From an uncultured Cyclobacteriaceae bacterium (GTDB lineage Bacteria; Bacteroidota; Bacteroidia; Cytophagales; Cyclobacteriaceae): a stretch of 64,000 bases of DNA. The stretch is taken from NCBI GenBank assembly GCA_947492745.1, contig CANLOE010000027.1, positions 1 through 64,000 on the forward strand, read 5' to 3'. This document shows positions 17,708-26,368 of the stretch, piece by piece; the first letter of the stretch is position 1, and the number at the start of each line of letters is the position of its first letter. The notes beneath the pieces were generated by a model. The model had not been told where the DNA came from. It ran no database searches and saw only the letters and a program-made list of their open reading frames with translations. The translations under genes and the position numbers were made by a program.

Positions 17708-18846
17708 AATTGATTATTGGGTTCGGGTAACAGTTCTTGTAACAAACAGAGGTAATTGTCGATTTCTTTTTCCGCACTGTAGTGGTCTTTTATTTCTTTG
17801 GCGAGGGCATTTCCCATATGTTGTTGTTGTTCGGAGGACATCGTAGTGATTTGATAGATACACTGCGCGCAGTCACTCTCATCCATAGGCCGGAAAAGCA
17901 ATCCCGTTCTATGCTGCTCCAGCACGTCCTTCATACCATCGATAGCAGTAGCCAATACGGGCTTGCCCAGTGCCCCTGCTTCCAGCATAACATTGGGCAT
18001 ACCCTCATAAAAAGAAGGAATGGCCACCCAGTCACATGCCAAGTAATACTTGATCAGCTCTATGCGGTCCAGAAAGGGGAGGGTAATGTAGTTGATGTGA
18101 TGTTGTTCCAAAAAAGCGATGATGCCCTCTTCCTGTTCCCCACTGAACAGTAACAGTATCCGGTCCTGTACTCCTGATTTGATCAAGGCTTTCAAAAAAA
18201 ACAGGACACCTTTTTTCTCTTTGAGAAAACCGAATATTCCTATGACCTTTTTATTTTCCGCTATCTGTCCCGTTCTCCATTGTTCTGCAAAATGGACTTC
18301 ACTCTGTAATTTGTACCAGTCTTCGGTATCGATACCATTGGGCGTATAGGCCACGGTAGCTTCGGGAAACAGGGTGCGGACACGACGGACCTTATCATGA
18401 CTGACGGCAAATACCCCCCGAGATTGAGTAATGGCATCGTATAGGGCCGAGCGACGTTTTACATTGAAGAGTGAAAGATCGAAATCGTTTCCCCTCAGAC
18501 AGATGAACATGGGGGTGTTCCATAATTTACTGTATATGGGGGCTGCTGTAATCGGCAGTAGACCACCAAAAACCAGTAAGCAATCCCAGTCCGAAGGAGA
18601 TAGGTGATGCTCTACATAATTCAGGGCTAGTTGTAGGCCATGGGCCATATCGTTAGTCTTGGGCAGTGCGGTATAGGTGCCACGCACTTGGGCTTCTGTC
18701 TTGAAGGGTGGCTTGCGATGGGTGAAATGGAGGAGGTCCACATGATGTCCCCTATTTCGAAATTGCGTGACCAAACGATCACAGGATTGTGCCATTCCTC
18801 CTTTGCTCGGTGGATAGTTTTCAGTTAGCCAGGCAATCTTCATCAT
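17704..18846 (-). CDS. Glycosyltransferase family 4
   Basis: A 380-residue GT-B glycosyltransferase. The N-terminal domain begins MMKIAWLTENYPPSKGGMAQ with the Gly-Gly-Met acceptor loop. The C-terminal domain has IGIFGFLKEKKGV and the E-x7-E donor motif EGMPNVMLEAGA near residue 300. GT4 enzymes move sugars from nucleotide donors onto lipids, glycans or proteins at the cytoplasmic face. The start overlaps the stop of the upstream zinc-ribbon gene (TGATG), so the two are translationally coupled. Donor and acceptor cannot be deduced. Confidence 0.85.
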   Translation of the reverse strand: MMKIAWLTENYPPSKGGMAQSCDRLVTQFRNRGHHVDLLHFTHRKPPFKTEAQVRGTYTALPKTNDMAHGLQLALNYVEHHLSPSDWDCLLVFGGLLPITAAPIYSKLWNTPMFICLRGNDFDLSLFNVKRRSALYDAITQSRGVFAVSHDKVRRVRTLFPEATVAYTPNGIDTEDWYKLQSEVHFAEQWRTGQIAENKKVIGIFGFLKEKKGVLFFLKALIKSGVQDRILLLFSGEQEEGIIAFLEQHHINYITLPFLDRIELIKYYLACDWVAIPSFYEGMPNVMLEAGALGKPVLATAIDGMKDVLEQHRTGLLFRPMDESDCAQCIYQITTMSSEQQQHMGNALAKEIKDHYSAEKEIDNYLCLLQELLPEPNNQL

Positions 18847-19232
18847 CAGCTATCAAAAAAATCATCTTCACTATCGTTAGCCCACTCTTGTCCCTCTTCA
18901 TGGGCAGAGGTATCAAAACTACGGTAGTCCGAAGCATCGAAAGAAGAGATGCCATCTCTGGCATGATCATGACTGTTATCGTGATAATAGTGCCGACGAC
19001 TACTGGCATACCACAGGTAATAAGCGCTTTCATCCTGCATGTACCGTTCTTGGGCATCACTACTGCTTACTTTCTCGCGATCAAGATAACAGTTTTGACA
19101 ATAGAGGTTGCCCTCATGGGTACTGGAGTGGTAGCGACAGACCGTAATGCCACAACTGCCACAGGTCTCATTGCTCAGCTGATGGCAGGAGCGTTGTACG
19201 AATATGCCCTTTTTAAATTGACAGTTTTCCAT
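18846..19232 (-). CDS. Small Cys/His-rich (zinc-ribbon-like) protein
   Basis: A 128-residue protein; I start it at ATG 19232 (MENCQFKKGIFVQRSC), which puts the Cys/His cluster at the N-terminus. The cluster reads C-x9-CH, then CGSCGITVCRYH and YCQNCY: two CxxC knuckles plus extra Cys/His, typical of a zinc ribbon or B-box-like fold. The remainder is acidic and rich in Asp, Ser, Tyr and His (YYHDNSHDHARDG), probably disordered. No membrane segment. It sits between a two-TM gene and a GT4 gene. Could be an adaptor or regulator of the operon products. An open frame continues upstream into repeat sequence, which I consider non-coding. Confidence 0.65.
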   Translation of the reverse strand: MENCQFKKGIFVQRSCHQLSNETCGSCGITVCRYHSSTHEGNLYCQNCYLDREKVSSSDAQERYMQDESAYYLWYASSRRHYYHDNSHDHARDGISSFDASDYRSFDTSAHEEGQEWANDSEDDFFDS

Positions 19233-19339
19233 AATCGTTATATTAGCGACTGTTCGGGAATTATTATAGCATTTTTCATCATTAGTATTGGAGGCAGTAC
19301 TGCCCGAGAAAATCTCAACAAAACCAGGGTCCTCAAAAG

Positions 19340-19453
19340 TACATGCAGTAATGAGCATGATCAAGAAAGTAAGCGATTAAGAGGGATGTCCTTCTCCTGC
19401 GAATTCCAAGTGCCCATTGAAAATAAAAGATACCTTTCAAAACAGTCTCTTAA
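19340..19453 (-). repeat. Family F repeat remnant at a gene end
   Basis: On the minus strand it begins TTAAGAGACTGTTTTGAAA, the family F terminus, and contains the shared internal stretch GCGAATTCCAAGTGCCC on the plus strand. The TAA stop codon of the preceding gene (19450-19452) falls inside this terminus. Confidence 0.55.
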
Positions 19454-20322
19454 GTAATGGGCTTCAAGGTAGCGTACATTTGATGGATGATATTTAGAAA
19501 ATCATTGATGGGCAAACTACGTATACCTTGAGCTTTATATTTGAACTTCCCTTTGATGACAATGGTGTCCCCCGCCTCTTGTGCGGAAATATGCGACCAT
19601 TGCTTTCCCGAAAGAGAGTAGTTGTTTTTGGGAGCCACCATTTTCAACAAGGTTACCTCTTTCATTTTTTCCTTCTGCTTGGTTTTGATTTTCCCACTCC
19701 TGCCTCTTTTAGTGATTTTGATTTTAGAGACATACTTGTCGCTTTCGAAGAAAAGTCTTGTATGATCGGCAAAAGTGAGATTGCCCCGGAGCCAAGGTTG
19801 CCTGTAATGCTCATAACTACGTCCTATATACTTTTCTTTTTTGACCTTTTCCACAAAAAAAACTTTTTCAAAGGGAGAGCGGCCATCGATGCTCAGATTC
19901 ATTTTGGACTGAGGGAGGACCTCTTCCTTCATCAAGGAGGCAAAGGGAAAGACAAATTCCCGCCAGTCATTGCTGAGGTCTTTTTGCTTCAGTCGATTGC
20001 TTTTAGAATAGGCTCTGGCTCCGAAGAGAAAGAATACTGCCGCCATGGAGAGGGCGATGGTGAGGGGAGCAAAAGACTCCAGTATCGCAGAAACAAAAAT
20101 CGAAACAAAGAACAACAAAAAACCACCGATAAAGCAGAACAACTGCCTTTTTTTCAGGGCTGCTCGTAAACTGTCATTTTGCTGGTCATAACGGACCAGT
20201 TTTTTCATCAGCTTGATGAGTTTGGAGGGAGTGTAGCTTCCTTCCAGTTTTTTTTGTGCTAAGACCTTCTGTTGTGTAGGGCTGAGCGTCGCCGCCAGTG
20301 TTTCCAATTTTTTACTGCTCAT
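19450..20322 (-). CDS. Two-TM membrane protein in glycosyltransferase operon
   Basis: 290 residues, no family recognised. A charged helical N-terminus (about 1-60), then two adjacent TM helices (FCFIGGFLLFFVSIFVSAIL and FAPLTIALSMAAVFFLFGA, about 62-100), then a ~180-residue soluble domain rich in Lys and beta-strand-like segments (NLTFADHTRLFFESD, GDTIVIKGKFKYKAQG). Topology suggests a short hairpin anchor with both soluble parts on the cytoplasmic side. It overlaps the end of the first GT4 gene by 11 bp, so it is cotranslated with it. Its stop codon lies within a family F repeat end. Confidence 0.75.
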   Translation of the reverse strand: MSSKKLETLAATLSPTQQKVLAQKKLEGSYTPSKLIKLMKKLVRYDQQNDSLRAALKKRQLFCFIGGFLLFFVSIFVSAILESFAPLTIALSMAAVFFLFGARAYSKSNRLKQKDLSNDWREFVFPFASLMKEEVLPQSKMNLSIDGRSPFEKVFFVEKVKKEKYIGRSYEHYRQPWLRGNLTFADHTRLFFESDKYVSKIKITKRGRSGKIKTKQKEKMKEVTLLKMVAPKNNYSLSGKQWSHISAQEAGDTIVIKGKFKYKAQGIRSLPINDFLNIIHQMYATLKPIT

Positions 20323-21475
20323 AACAAAACTTCTCTTCGTAGAGGTGAGACATTTTTTTTTCGATATTATCCCAGTTATAGGTAGAGGTGATCAATGCTT
20401 TTCCCGCTCTTGCCAAAGCAAGCCTCTTCTCGGGGTATTCCAATAACAGACGAATGGCCCTGCTCAGAGCTTGTGGCCTATCCGGGGCGACCAGTTTTCC
20501 GGATATCCCATCATCGATGATTTCCCGTATCACGGGTAAGTCCGAAGCGACGACTGCTGTACCACAGGCCATGGATTCGAAGATCTTCAGTGGCGAACAG
20601 CCCTGTTCTACATTGCGGCTACAGGCTTTTAGCGGAGCTATGGTCATCAATGCTTTATTAATATACGTATTCAAGGTCTTTTTCTCAAGTTGAAAAAGCC
20701 AGATTACTTTTTGGCCCACACCTAACTTTTCGGCCAGTTTCATATAGATTTTACTGTACTTTTTCTTCCCAGCACAACAGATGACCAGTCGGAGTTCATC
20801 CCTATCTTTCAATAGTGCAAAAGCTTTGAGTAGTACATCGATGCCCTGCCACGTTTGTAGGGCACCGAAATAAAGTAGATAGTGCTGAGGTAGGTCTGCT
20901 ACCTTTGCAAATAAAGGTGCGGAATGCGCGGCATTAGAGACAACGTCGATTTTTTGTTCATCGATCCCACGATGTATCAAGTGCTGCTTGATGACCGATG
21001 ATGGTGCGATAAGGTGGTCACTTTTGGTAAAGCACCAGTTTTCTCTATCGCGGATTTTATCCAAGGTACTTGTCATTATGCTTGGATAGCGATAGGGGAG
21101 TTCTATGGAGGGCAGACCGTTGACCTCGAAGAGGGTCCTGTACTTTTGTCTTTCCTGTAAGACGGCCATCCCCGACCAGATATCCCTAAAGTGCACCACT
21201 TCCAGAGAAGGTATGCGCTGGAGCCTTTCGTGTACATGAAGACCAAAAGCATGTCCCCGGTCAAGGTAATTGGGTAGGGTACTATTGTATCGGTCGATTT
21301 CAATATTTCCCTCTATTTCACTTCTGGGAAACAAGGGTGTTCCCAAAGTCATTAAGAGGCCCCCACCATACTTGCCGAACAGAAATCTGGCCATGTGACT
21401 GATATGGGTCGAGGCGCCTTTGGCCGTTGGGAACAAATCAAAAGCGACATAAGCCGCACGGTGCTTCAACATCAT
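20312..21475 (-). CDS. Glycosyltransferase family 4, first gene of operon
   Basis: A 387-residue GT-B enzyme. N-terminal acceptor domain MMLKHRAAYVAFDLFPTAKG. The C-terminal domain contains LLYFGALQTWQGIDVLLKAF and CSPLKIFESMACGTAVVAS with GKLVAPD downstream, the GT4 donor pocket (the first Glu of the E-x7-E pair is replaced by Cys/Ser, so the motif is partly degenerate). It opens a six-gene minus-strand operon (21475 to 16231). The operon promoter must lie in 21476-21680, where family F and D repeats are found. Likely works with the second GT4 on the same glycan. Confidence 0.85.
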   Translation of the reverse strand: MMLKHRAAYVAFDLFPTAKGASTHISHMARFLFGKYGGGLLMTLGTPLFPRSEIEGNIEIDRYNSTLPNYLDRGHAFGLHVHERLQRIPSLEVVHFRDIWSGMAVLQERQKYRTLFEVNGLPSIELPYRYPSIMTSTLDKIRDRENWCFTKSDHLIAPSSVIKQHLIHRGIDEQKIDVVSNAAHSAPLFAKVADLPQHYLLYFGALQTWQGIDVLLKAFALLKDRDELRLVICCAGKKKYSKIYMKLAEKLGVGQKVIWLFQLEKKTLNTYINKALMTIAPLKACSRNVEQGCSPLKIFESMACGTAVVASDLPVIREIIDDGISGKLVAPDRPQALSRAIRLLLEYPEKRLALARAGKALITSTYNWDNIEKKMSHLYEEKFCYEQ

Positions 21476-21584
21476 CTCGAAAAGTAGGGAATAATTGCAT
21501 GCAATGTTTATTTAATCTTAAAAAAATGAAATTTATTTCAGGTGTAGCTCCTTATCGTGAATTTGAACAACGGAATCTACTTAC

Positions 21585-21675
21585 AATCAGAGACTGTACG
21601 GGGCTTTTGGGTTTAACGCTCGGTCCTATCCGAAATAAGTGATAATAAATTCTAAAATAATTTCAAAACAGTCTT
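21585..21675 (-). repeat. Family F repeat remnant upstream of the glycosyltransferase operon
   Basis: On the minus strand AAGACTGTTTTGAAATTAT followed by TTATCACTTATTTCGG matches the F terminus seen at 29408 and 32311. A D element lies immediately beside it. Confidence 0.5.
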
Positions 21676-21678
21676 TAA

Positions 21679-21838
21679 TACAAATTTGGGTTTTAAATGT
21701 CGTATAAGATTGCGCGGGTCATTTTGGTTTCAATCAAGGCGATAACCGCAGGGATAGCAGCGCTATCGCGAGGATTGTCAACGCAGAGTGAAGCAAAATG
21801 AACAGGAAGATAGGCGATATTTAAAAGCCAAGTTTGTA
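21679..21838 (+). repeat. Family D repeat, copy 3 (160 bp)
   Basis: Starts TACAAATTTGGG, ends GCCAAGTTTGTA, flanked by TAA (21676-21678 and 21839-21841). The central palindrome is slightly altered (GGGATAGCAGCGCTATCGC). Confidence 0.88.
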
Positions 21839-21888
21839 TAAGACTAGGGATATATAGCATTTTTAGGAGTAAGGTATCGCTCCGTACC

Positions 21889-22350
21889 TCAAGAGTGGAG
21901 TATTTTGCTCAATAACTTTCTATTATTGCCACGAAAGCCCTGCTGATAGTACAGCTTTTTACCCGCTTCGTTATGGGATTCTACTTCGAGGTGCAGTGCA
22001 TTGACCGATAGTTTTTTGGCTTCTTCTTCTACCAGTATCAAGGCTTTTTTTCCGATGCCCTTACCGCGCTCATCACTTTTGATGAACAGCTCGTCGATGA
22101 AGGTATCCCTGCCCTTATACTCAAAACTGAAACCGAAAGACAGTACCACATACCCCAGTACCAAGTCGGCATGTTGGAGAATCCATAGACGCCCAAGATG
22201 CTCATTGGCCAAAAAGTAACGGACCTGTTCCTGCATCACCGAAGTCTCAAAAGGATAGTCATCGATAGCATAAAAGTCGGCCATCATATCGGTGATAGCG
22301 TTGATATGTGCTTCTTTCGGGATACGGAGTGTGATAACTGTGCCCGTCAT
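21889..22350 (-). CDS. GNAT family N-acetyltransferase
   Basis: 153 residues with the GNAT layout: FIDELFIKSDERGKGIGKKA (beta4 and the acetyl-CoA pyrophosphate loop R-G-x-G-I-G near 97-103) and ALHLEVESHNEAGKKLYYQQGF (beta5 and helix 4). Transfers an acetyl group from acetyl-CoA to an unknown amine. It starts 6 bp after the stop of the Nramp-like gene on the same strand, so the two probably share a transcript. Confidence 0.88.
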   Translation of the reverse strand: MTGTVITLRIPKEAHINAITDMMADFYAIDDYPFETSVMQEQVRYFLANEHLGRLWILQHADLVLGYVVLSFGFSFEYKGRDTFIDELFIKSDERGKGIGKKALILVEEEAKKLSVNALHLEVESHNEAGKKLYYQQGFRGNNRKLLSKILHS

Positions 22351-22356
22351 GGAGAG

Positions 22357-23658
22357 TTAGGTTTGTCTTAACCGGATTGTTTTCCAAAGTACGATTATGG
22401 TCATTATGAGGGTGCAGGTACCCAATGCAGTCAGCATCACTGGAGTACCGGGCAATGCGATGCCCAATACCTTGGCCATGGCTTTTGCGATATTGTTCAG
22501 GCCTAAGAAAATGGTCACGGACACGATAATCAAGAGCAGTGCATTCGAGATGGGGCCATTGAGCTTTCCTTTTGTGATGGCCTTTTGGTCATTGACAATC
22601 CATAGGACCAGGATACTGACCACAGGCAGGAGCAGCCCGTTGAGGGTCTGGGCCAGGATAATCATAGGAATGGGTTTTACTTCCAACATACCGAACAGTA
22701 ATCCCGTCAGCAATACACCGGACCAGACCAGTACATAAGGTCCGGAACGGTGGTGCCACAGTTCTCCGGAGGGCTTTGGGAATAGGCTCCTCGCCGTCAT
22801 GGCGGCGGCCAAGGGCGCGGTGATGGAAGAGCTGAACCCTGCGGCAAATAGACCTGTTGCAAGTAGAGGCCTGGCCAAAGGGCCGATGTGCTGTTGGAGA
22901 TTCTCGGACAGGCCTATAAAGTCGGCCCTACCTGCCATCATCGTACCCGTGATGAGTATCGCCATGGATACGAGTCCTCCAAAACCCAAAGCGATGGTCA
23001 GACCAAAACGCATATCCTGTAGGTGCTGTCCTCGGCTTAGCCCGGAACCCAGAAATAGATTGTAAGGAACGATGGTCGTCCCGATCAGTCCTAGTGCGAT
23101 CCACTCACTGTTCTGTGGCAATTGTGGATATACGGCAGAGCGAAACAGGTCGGTAAAGGATATATCTGCCTGAAAAGCGGTGTATACAAAGACCAGCCCC
23201 ATGAGTGCTACGGTAATGCTCATGACCTTGGCGATGCCTTTATAGCTGCCCAGCGCTAGTAGTAGCGCCGCAAAGAAGCAGACAAAGAGCGTCATCGGGC
23301 CCTTACCGATATCCCATACCAACTGTAGGCCGAGGGTAGCTCCCAATATATTTCCCGCCTGATAGGCGGCACAGCCCAGTATGATGACCCCGGCGATTAG
23401 CGATTTCAGCGTGGTGTTCCCCATCTTATGGGCAATGGCCTCACCGAGACTCCGGCCCGTTATCAAGCTGGCCCGGGCCGCTGCCTCTTGCAGCACAATA
23501 CAGGCAACAGTAGCAAAAATCAGCGCCCATAGCAACGATAATCCATGCAGTGCGCCAGCTACGGAAGCGGTCGTCAAAGTACCTGGACCGATGAAGGCAG
23601 CAGAGATCAATGACCACAGTACAATACTGAAAAACCTGTTCCTATATTTTTCCGGCAT
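22357..23658 (-). CDS. Nramp-family transporter with altered metal site
   Basis: 433 residues, 11-12 TM helices, LeuT-fold Nramp family. I start at ATG 23658 (MPEKYRNRFFSIV); the 23 codons upstream look non-coding. In ordinary Nramp Mn/Fe importers TM1 reads DPGN and TM6 A-x-x-MPH. Here TM1 reads AFIGPGTLTTAS (Asp to Gly, Asn to Thr) and TM6 reads TTIVPYNLFLG (Met to Val, His to Tyr), so the known side-chain metal ligands are missing. It is therefore one of the divergent Nramp homologues whose substrate may not be Mn or Fe. Cotranscribed with the GNAT gene 6 bp downstream. Confidence 0.87.
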   Translation of the reverse strand: MPEKYRNRFFSIVLWSLISAAFIGPGTLTTASVAGALHGLSLLWALIFATVACIVLQEAAARASLITGRSLGEAIAHKMGNTTLKSLIAGVIILGCAAYQAGNILGATLGLQLVWDIGKGPMTLFVCFFAALLLALGSYKGIAKVMSITVALMGLVFVYTAFQADISFTDLFRSAVYPQLPQNSEWIALGLIGTTIVPYNLFLGSGLSRGQHLQDMRFGLTIALGFGGLVSMAILITGTMMAGRADFIGLSENLQQHIGPLARPLLATGLFAAGFSSSITAPLAAAMTARSLFPKPSGELWHHRSGPYVLVWSGVLLTGLLFGMLEVKPIPMIILAQTLNGLLLPVVSILVLWIVNDQKAITKGKLNGPISNALLLIIVSVTIFLGLNNIAKAMAKVLGIALPGTPVMLTALGTCTLIMTIIVLWKTIRLRQT

Positions 23659-23769
23659 GTGATGGAGGGAAGGACATTTGGTTATAGAATGAATTACTGC
23701 ATTGAAGATAAGGGGAAATTGCAACATTCAAAAGTATAGGGTATATAATCCATCAAAATACTGCCTTAA

Positions 23770-23829
23770 CCCGGATCATGCGTTGCAGCTATTTAGATCC
23801 GCAGTAGACTTTCCAATGCATGACCCTGG
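23770..23829. repeat. Family A repeat, internally deleted (60 bp)
   Basis: Starts CCCGGATCATGCGTTG and ends AATGCATGACCCTGG; the middle is lost. Flanks CTTAA and TTTAA. Shares its right flank with the next element. Confidence 0.6.
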
Positions 23830-23834
23830 TTTAA

Positions 23835-23998
23835 CCCAAAATGATCAATAGAGAACCTATTACGCGCATAAATAGCTTCATATCAGAAGCTTTGCCTACC
23901 TGTCTTCATTCACCATAGCGGTGCTATGCCGAGCGAATCCAAATGGCCGGTATTTTACTATTTATACGCTCATCACGATTTCTATCCATCAATTTGGG
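23835..23998 (+). repeat. Family B repeat, copy 1 (164 bp)
   Basis: Starts CCCAAAATGATCAATAG, ends CTATCCATCAATTTGGG, flanked by TTTAA on both sides (23830-23834, 23999-24003). Central palindrome CCATAGCGGTGCTATG. A fragment of another element (CCCAAAATGATGGATAG) begins at 24004 and fades out; 24030-24200 shows nothing else. Confidence 0.88.
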
Positions 23999-24201
23999 TT
24001 TAACCCAAAATGATGGATAGCCTTAGTATAGAACACGGGGTCACCCGGAATTTCCTAATGACCGGTTTACCAAATACCTCGGAAAAAACGCGCCTTCAGA
24101 GTGATGCCATCGAAGCACCTGCCCAGTCACTTATTATATTATATCTTGAGTATAATATCCGCTACCTTGCTCCTGATTTTTCTAAATCAATATCAATTGC
24201 T

Positions 24202-24209
24202 TAACTTTG
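24202..24209 (+). promoter_or_regulatory. Probable -7 box of rocD
   Basis: TAACTTTG matches TAnnTTTG, 57 bp before the rocD ATG. A small G/C hairpin (GGGC-TTCGC-GCCC) follows in the leader. No matching TTTG was found at -33. Confidence 0.4.
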
Positions 24210-24265
24210 ATAAAAGGGCTTCGCGCCCGGAATACGTAAAACAGAAAATAACAAAAGCATAGACA

Positions 24266-25543
24266 ATGATAGGAACACTGACCAGTAGCCAAGATGCCAT
24301 TGCATTGGAAGAAAAACACGGTGCACATAATTATCACCCACTACCTGTTGTGCTGTCCAAGGGAGAAGGGGTATACGTATGGGATGTCGAAGGTAAGAAA
24401 TACTATGATTTCCTCTCTTCTTATAGTGCAGTGAACCAAGGTCACTGTCACCCGACTATTGTCAATGCACTGAAAGAACAGGCAGAAACCCTGACCCTGA
24501 CCTCACGCGCATTCTATAACGATGTGCTGGGAGCCTATGAAAAATACGTTACGGAGTATTTCGGGTTTGATAAAGTACTACCGATGAACACGGGTGCAGA
24601 AGGTGTAGAGACGGCCATCAAGATATGCCGCAAATGGGCTTATGAGAAGAAGGGGATTGCAGAGAACAAAGCAAAGATCATCGTCTGCGAGGATAATTTT
24701 CATGGGCGTACCACTACTGTGATTTCCTTTTCCAACGACCCCGATGCGCAAAGGAATTTTGGTCCCTATACGCCCGGCTTTGTCAAAATCCCTTATAATG
24801 ATACCCAGGCACTGGAAGAGGCGCTGAAAGACCCTGAAGTGGCGGGTTTTCTTGTGGAGCCCATTCAGGGAGAGGCAGGAGTCAATACGCCGGCAGATGA
24901 TTATATGAGAAAAGCTGCCGACCTCTGTAAAGAGAACAATGTACTGTTCATTGCCGATGAGATTCAGACGGGGATAGCCCGTACGGGAAGCCTTCTCGCC
25001 GTTTGTGGTGATTGCTCCTGCGCTAATCGCTGTGAGCGTCAAGCTGCCACCTATGCCAAGCCCGACCTATTGATTCTGGGTAAGGCCATATCCGGTGGTG
25101 TTTATCCCGTATCCGCCGTACTGGCGGATGATCATATCATGGAAGTTATCCGGCCGGGCCAGCACGGCAGTACGTTCGGAGGTAATCCGCTGGCCTGTAA
25201 AGTAGCCATAGCGGCACTGGAGGTGGTCGTAGATGAAAACCTAGCTGCCAATGCGCGTAGACTTGGAGAGATTTTCCGTGAGCGGATGCAACAGTTCGCT
25301 GCTAAAAACGACTTGGTCAAAAGCGCTAGGGGTAGAGGACTCTTGAATGCGATCCTTATCAACGATACTCCCGAAAGCTCTACCGCATGGGATATCTGTG
25401 TCGCTCTGAAAGAAAACGGTCTGCTGGCCAAACCGACGCATGGCAATATCATTCGTTTTGCTCCACCTTTGGTCATGACCGAGACACAGTTACAGGACTG
25501 TTGTGACATTATCGAGAATACTATCAAGGATTTTTCCAAATAA
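24266..25543 (+). CDS. rocD: Ornithine aminotransferase
   Basis: A 425-residue class III PLP aminotransferase converting ornithine and 2-oxoglutarate to glutamate semialdehyde and glutamate in arginine/ornithine breakdown. Signatures: [30 protein letters not shown] (near 110), [23 protein letters not shown] (PLP-contacting Asp near 233), [13 protein letters not shown] with the Schiff-base Lys near 275, and [13 protein letters not shown]. It carries the extra Cys-rich loop [10 protein letters not shown] near 252 seen in many Bacteroidota RocD proteins. The DUF4870 gene lies 41 bp downstream and may be cotranscribed. Confidence 0.95.
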   Translation: MIGTLTSSQDAIALEEKHGAHNYHPLPVVLSKGEGVYVWDVEGKKYYDFLSSYSAVNQGHCHPTIVNALKEQAETLTLTSRAFYNDVLGAYEKYVTEYFGFDKVLPMNTGAEGVETAIKICRKWAYEKKGIAENKAKIIVCEDNFHGRTTTVISFSNDPDAQRNFGPYTPGFVKIPYNDTQALEEALKDPEVAGFLVEPIQGEAGVNTPADDYMRKAADLCKENNVLFIADEIQTGIARTGSLLAVCGDCSCANRCERQAATYAKPDLLILGKAISGGVYPVSAVLADDHIMEVIRPGQHGSTFGGNPLACKVAIAALEVVVDENLAANARRLGEIFRERMQQFAAKNDLVKSARGRGLLNAILINDTPESSTAWDICVALKENGLLAKPTHGNIIRFAPPLVMTETQLQDCCDIIENTIKDFSK

Positions 25544-25584
25544 AATAGAGGCCCCCTAAAGGACTCTATTGAAAGCAACAGCAC

Positions 25585-25923
25585 ATGACCAAAGAAGAGA
25601 AAAACATGGCCATATTCAGTCACGCAGGCACCCTGCTGGGCTATGTGGCCATTATCGGTAATTTCATCGTTCCCATGCTCATATGGTTGTTCAAGCATGA
25701 AGAGTCGGATACCATAGCCCGGCATGCCAGGGCATCGCTCAACTTTCAGATTACCGTATTGATCATTGGCCTAGTGGCCTGGCTGATCAGTTGGGTGCCA
25801 TTTATCGGCAGTCTGTCCTTATGGGGCGTGGCACTTTTCAATATTATCTGCGTGGTCATTGCCTCTATCAAGGCCAATGATGGGGAACTCTTCGATTATC
25901 CCGCCTATCCATTCTTCAAGTGA
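25585..25923 (+). CDS. DUF4870 small membrane protein
   Basis: 112 residues, three predicted TM helices, in the DUF4870 (Tic20-like) family: MAIFSHAGTLLGYVAI, LIWLFKHEESDTIARHARAS and LNFQITVLI are typical. Function unknown. It follows rocD by 41 bp, with a weak hairpin (AATAGAG / CTCTATT) between them. Confidence 0.88.
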   Translation: MTKEEKNMAIFSHAGTLLGYVAIIGNFIVPMLIWLFKHEESDTIARHARASLNFQITVLIIGLVAWLISWVPFIGSLSLWGVALFNIICVVIASIKANDGELFDYPAYPFFK

Positions 25924-26063
25924 TGGTGGTTTTAGGCCCGAGGAAAAATCCTAGTGGAAAGGATACTTAGAACAAGGTCATTGGTCGATTACGGTTCCTT
26001 TTCTCAAGGGCAGGATTTTTCTCAAAGAGAAATCAGCCTATTAATGGTATCAAGGTAATGCAG

Positions 26064-26218
26064 ACTTACTTTTCGAGTATCGTATAGCGTTCTGCTCATT
26101 TAGACCTATTCTATGTTGGAGGTTCTCATAATAGCGCTGCCATCAAGCGACTTCCGTCTTGGACTTAGTGCAAAATGACCAGCAAAATTTTATACGACAT
26201 TCGAAACACAAATTGGTA
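26064..26218 (-). repeat. Degraded family D-like repeat
   Basis: ACTTACTTTTCGAGTATCG ... AATTTTATACGACATTCG ... CAAATTGGTA follows a reversed D element with many substitutions; the central palindrome is eroded to ATAGCGCTGCCAT. The rest of 25924-26300 holds no gene. Confidence 0.5.
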
Positions 26219-26305
26219 TGAGGGGCTGAATTGGCTAGGAGCCTTCCCTGAACTTTGAGATACCTTGATTTTATTGAGCAGTGATCCAAAACTGTGAAAG
26301 CCTTC

Positions 26306-26332
26306 TTTGAAAATGGATATTTTCTATCTTTG
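26306..26332 (+). promoter_or_regulatory. Probable hemB promoter
   Basis: TTTG (26306-26309), a 15-bp spacer, then TATCTTTG (26325-26332), matching the Bacteroidota -33/-7 pattern with a short spacer. The implied transcript start lies about 30 bp before ATG 26369, which supports that start over the longer in-frame ATG at 26294, which lies upstream of the promoter. Confidence 0.55.
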
Positions 26333-26368
26333 CTCCGCAGGGACATTATTCAGTTTAAACAGAACACG

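Noticed and set aside
18789-19457. 222-residue plus-strand ORF opposite the zinc-ribbon gene
   Set aside because: It lies antisense to the coupled minus-strand operon; its Ile/Val/Thr-rich composition is the mirror of the Asp/Tyr/His-rich protein on the other strand.
25544-25570. Hairpin after rocD as a terminator
   Set aside because: Only 7 bp with a 13-nt loop and no T-run; mentioned under DUF4870 but not called.
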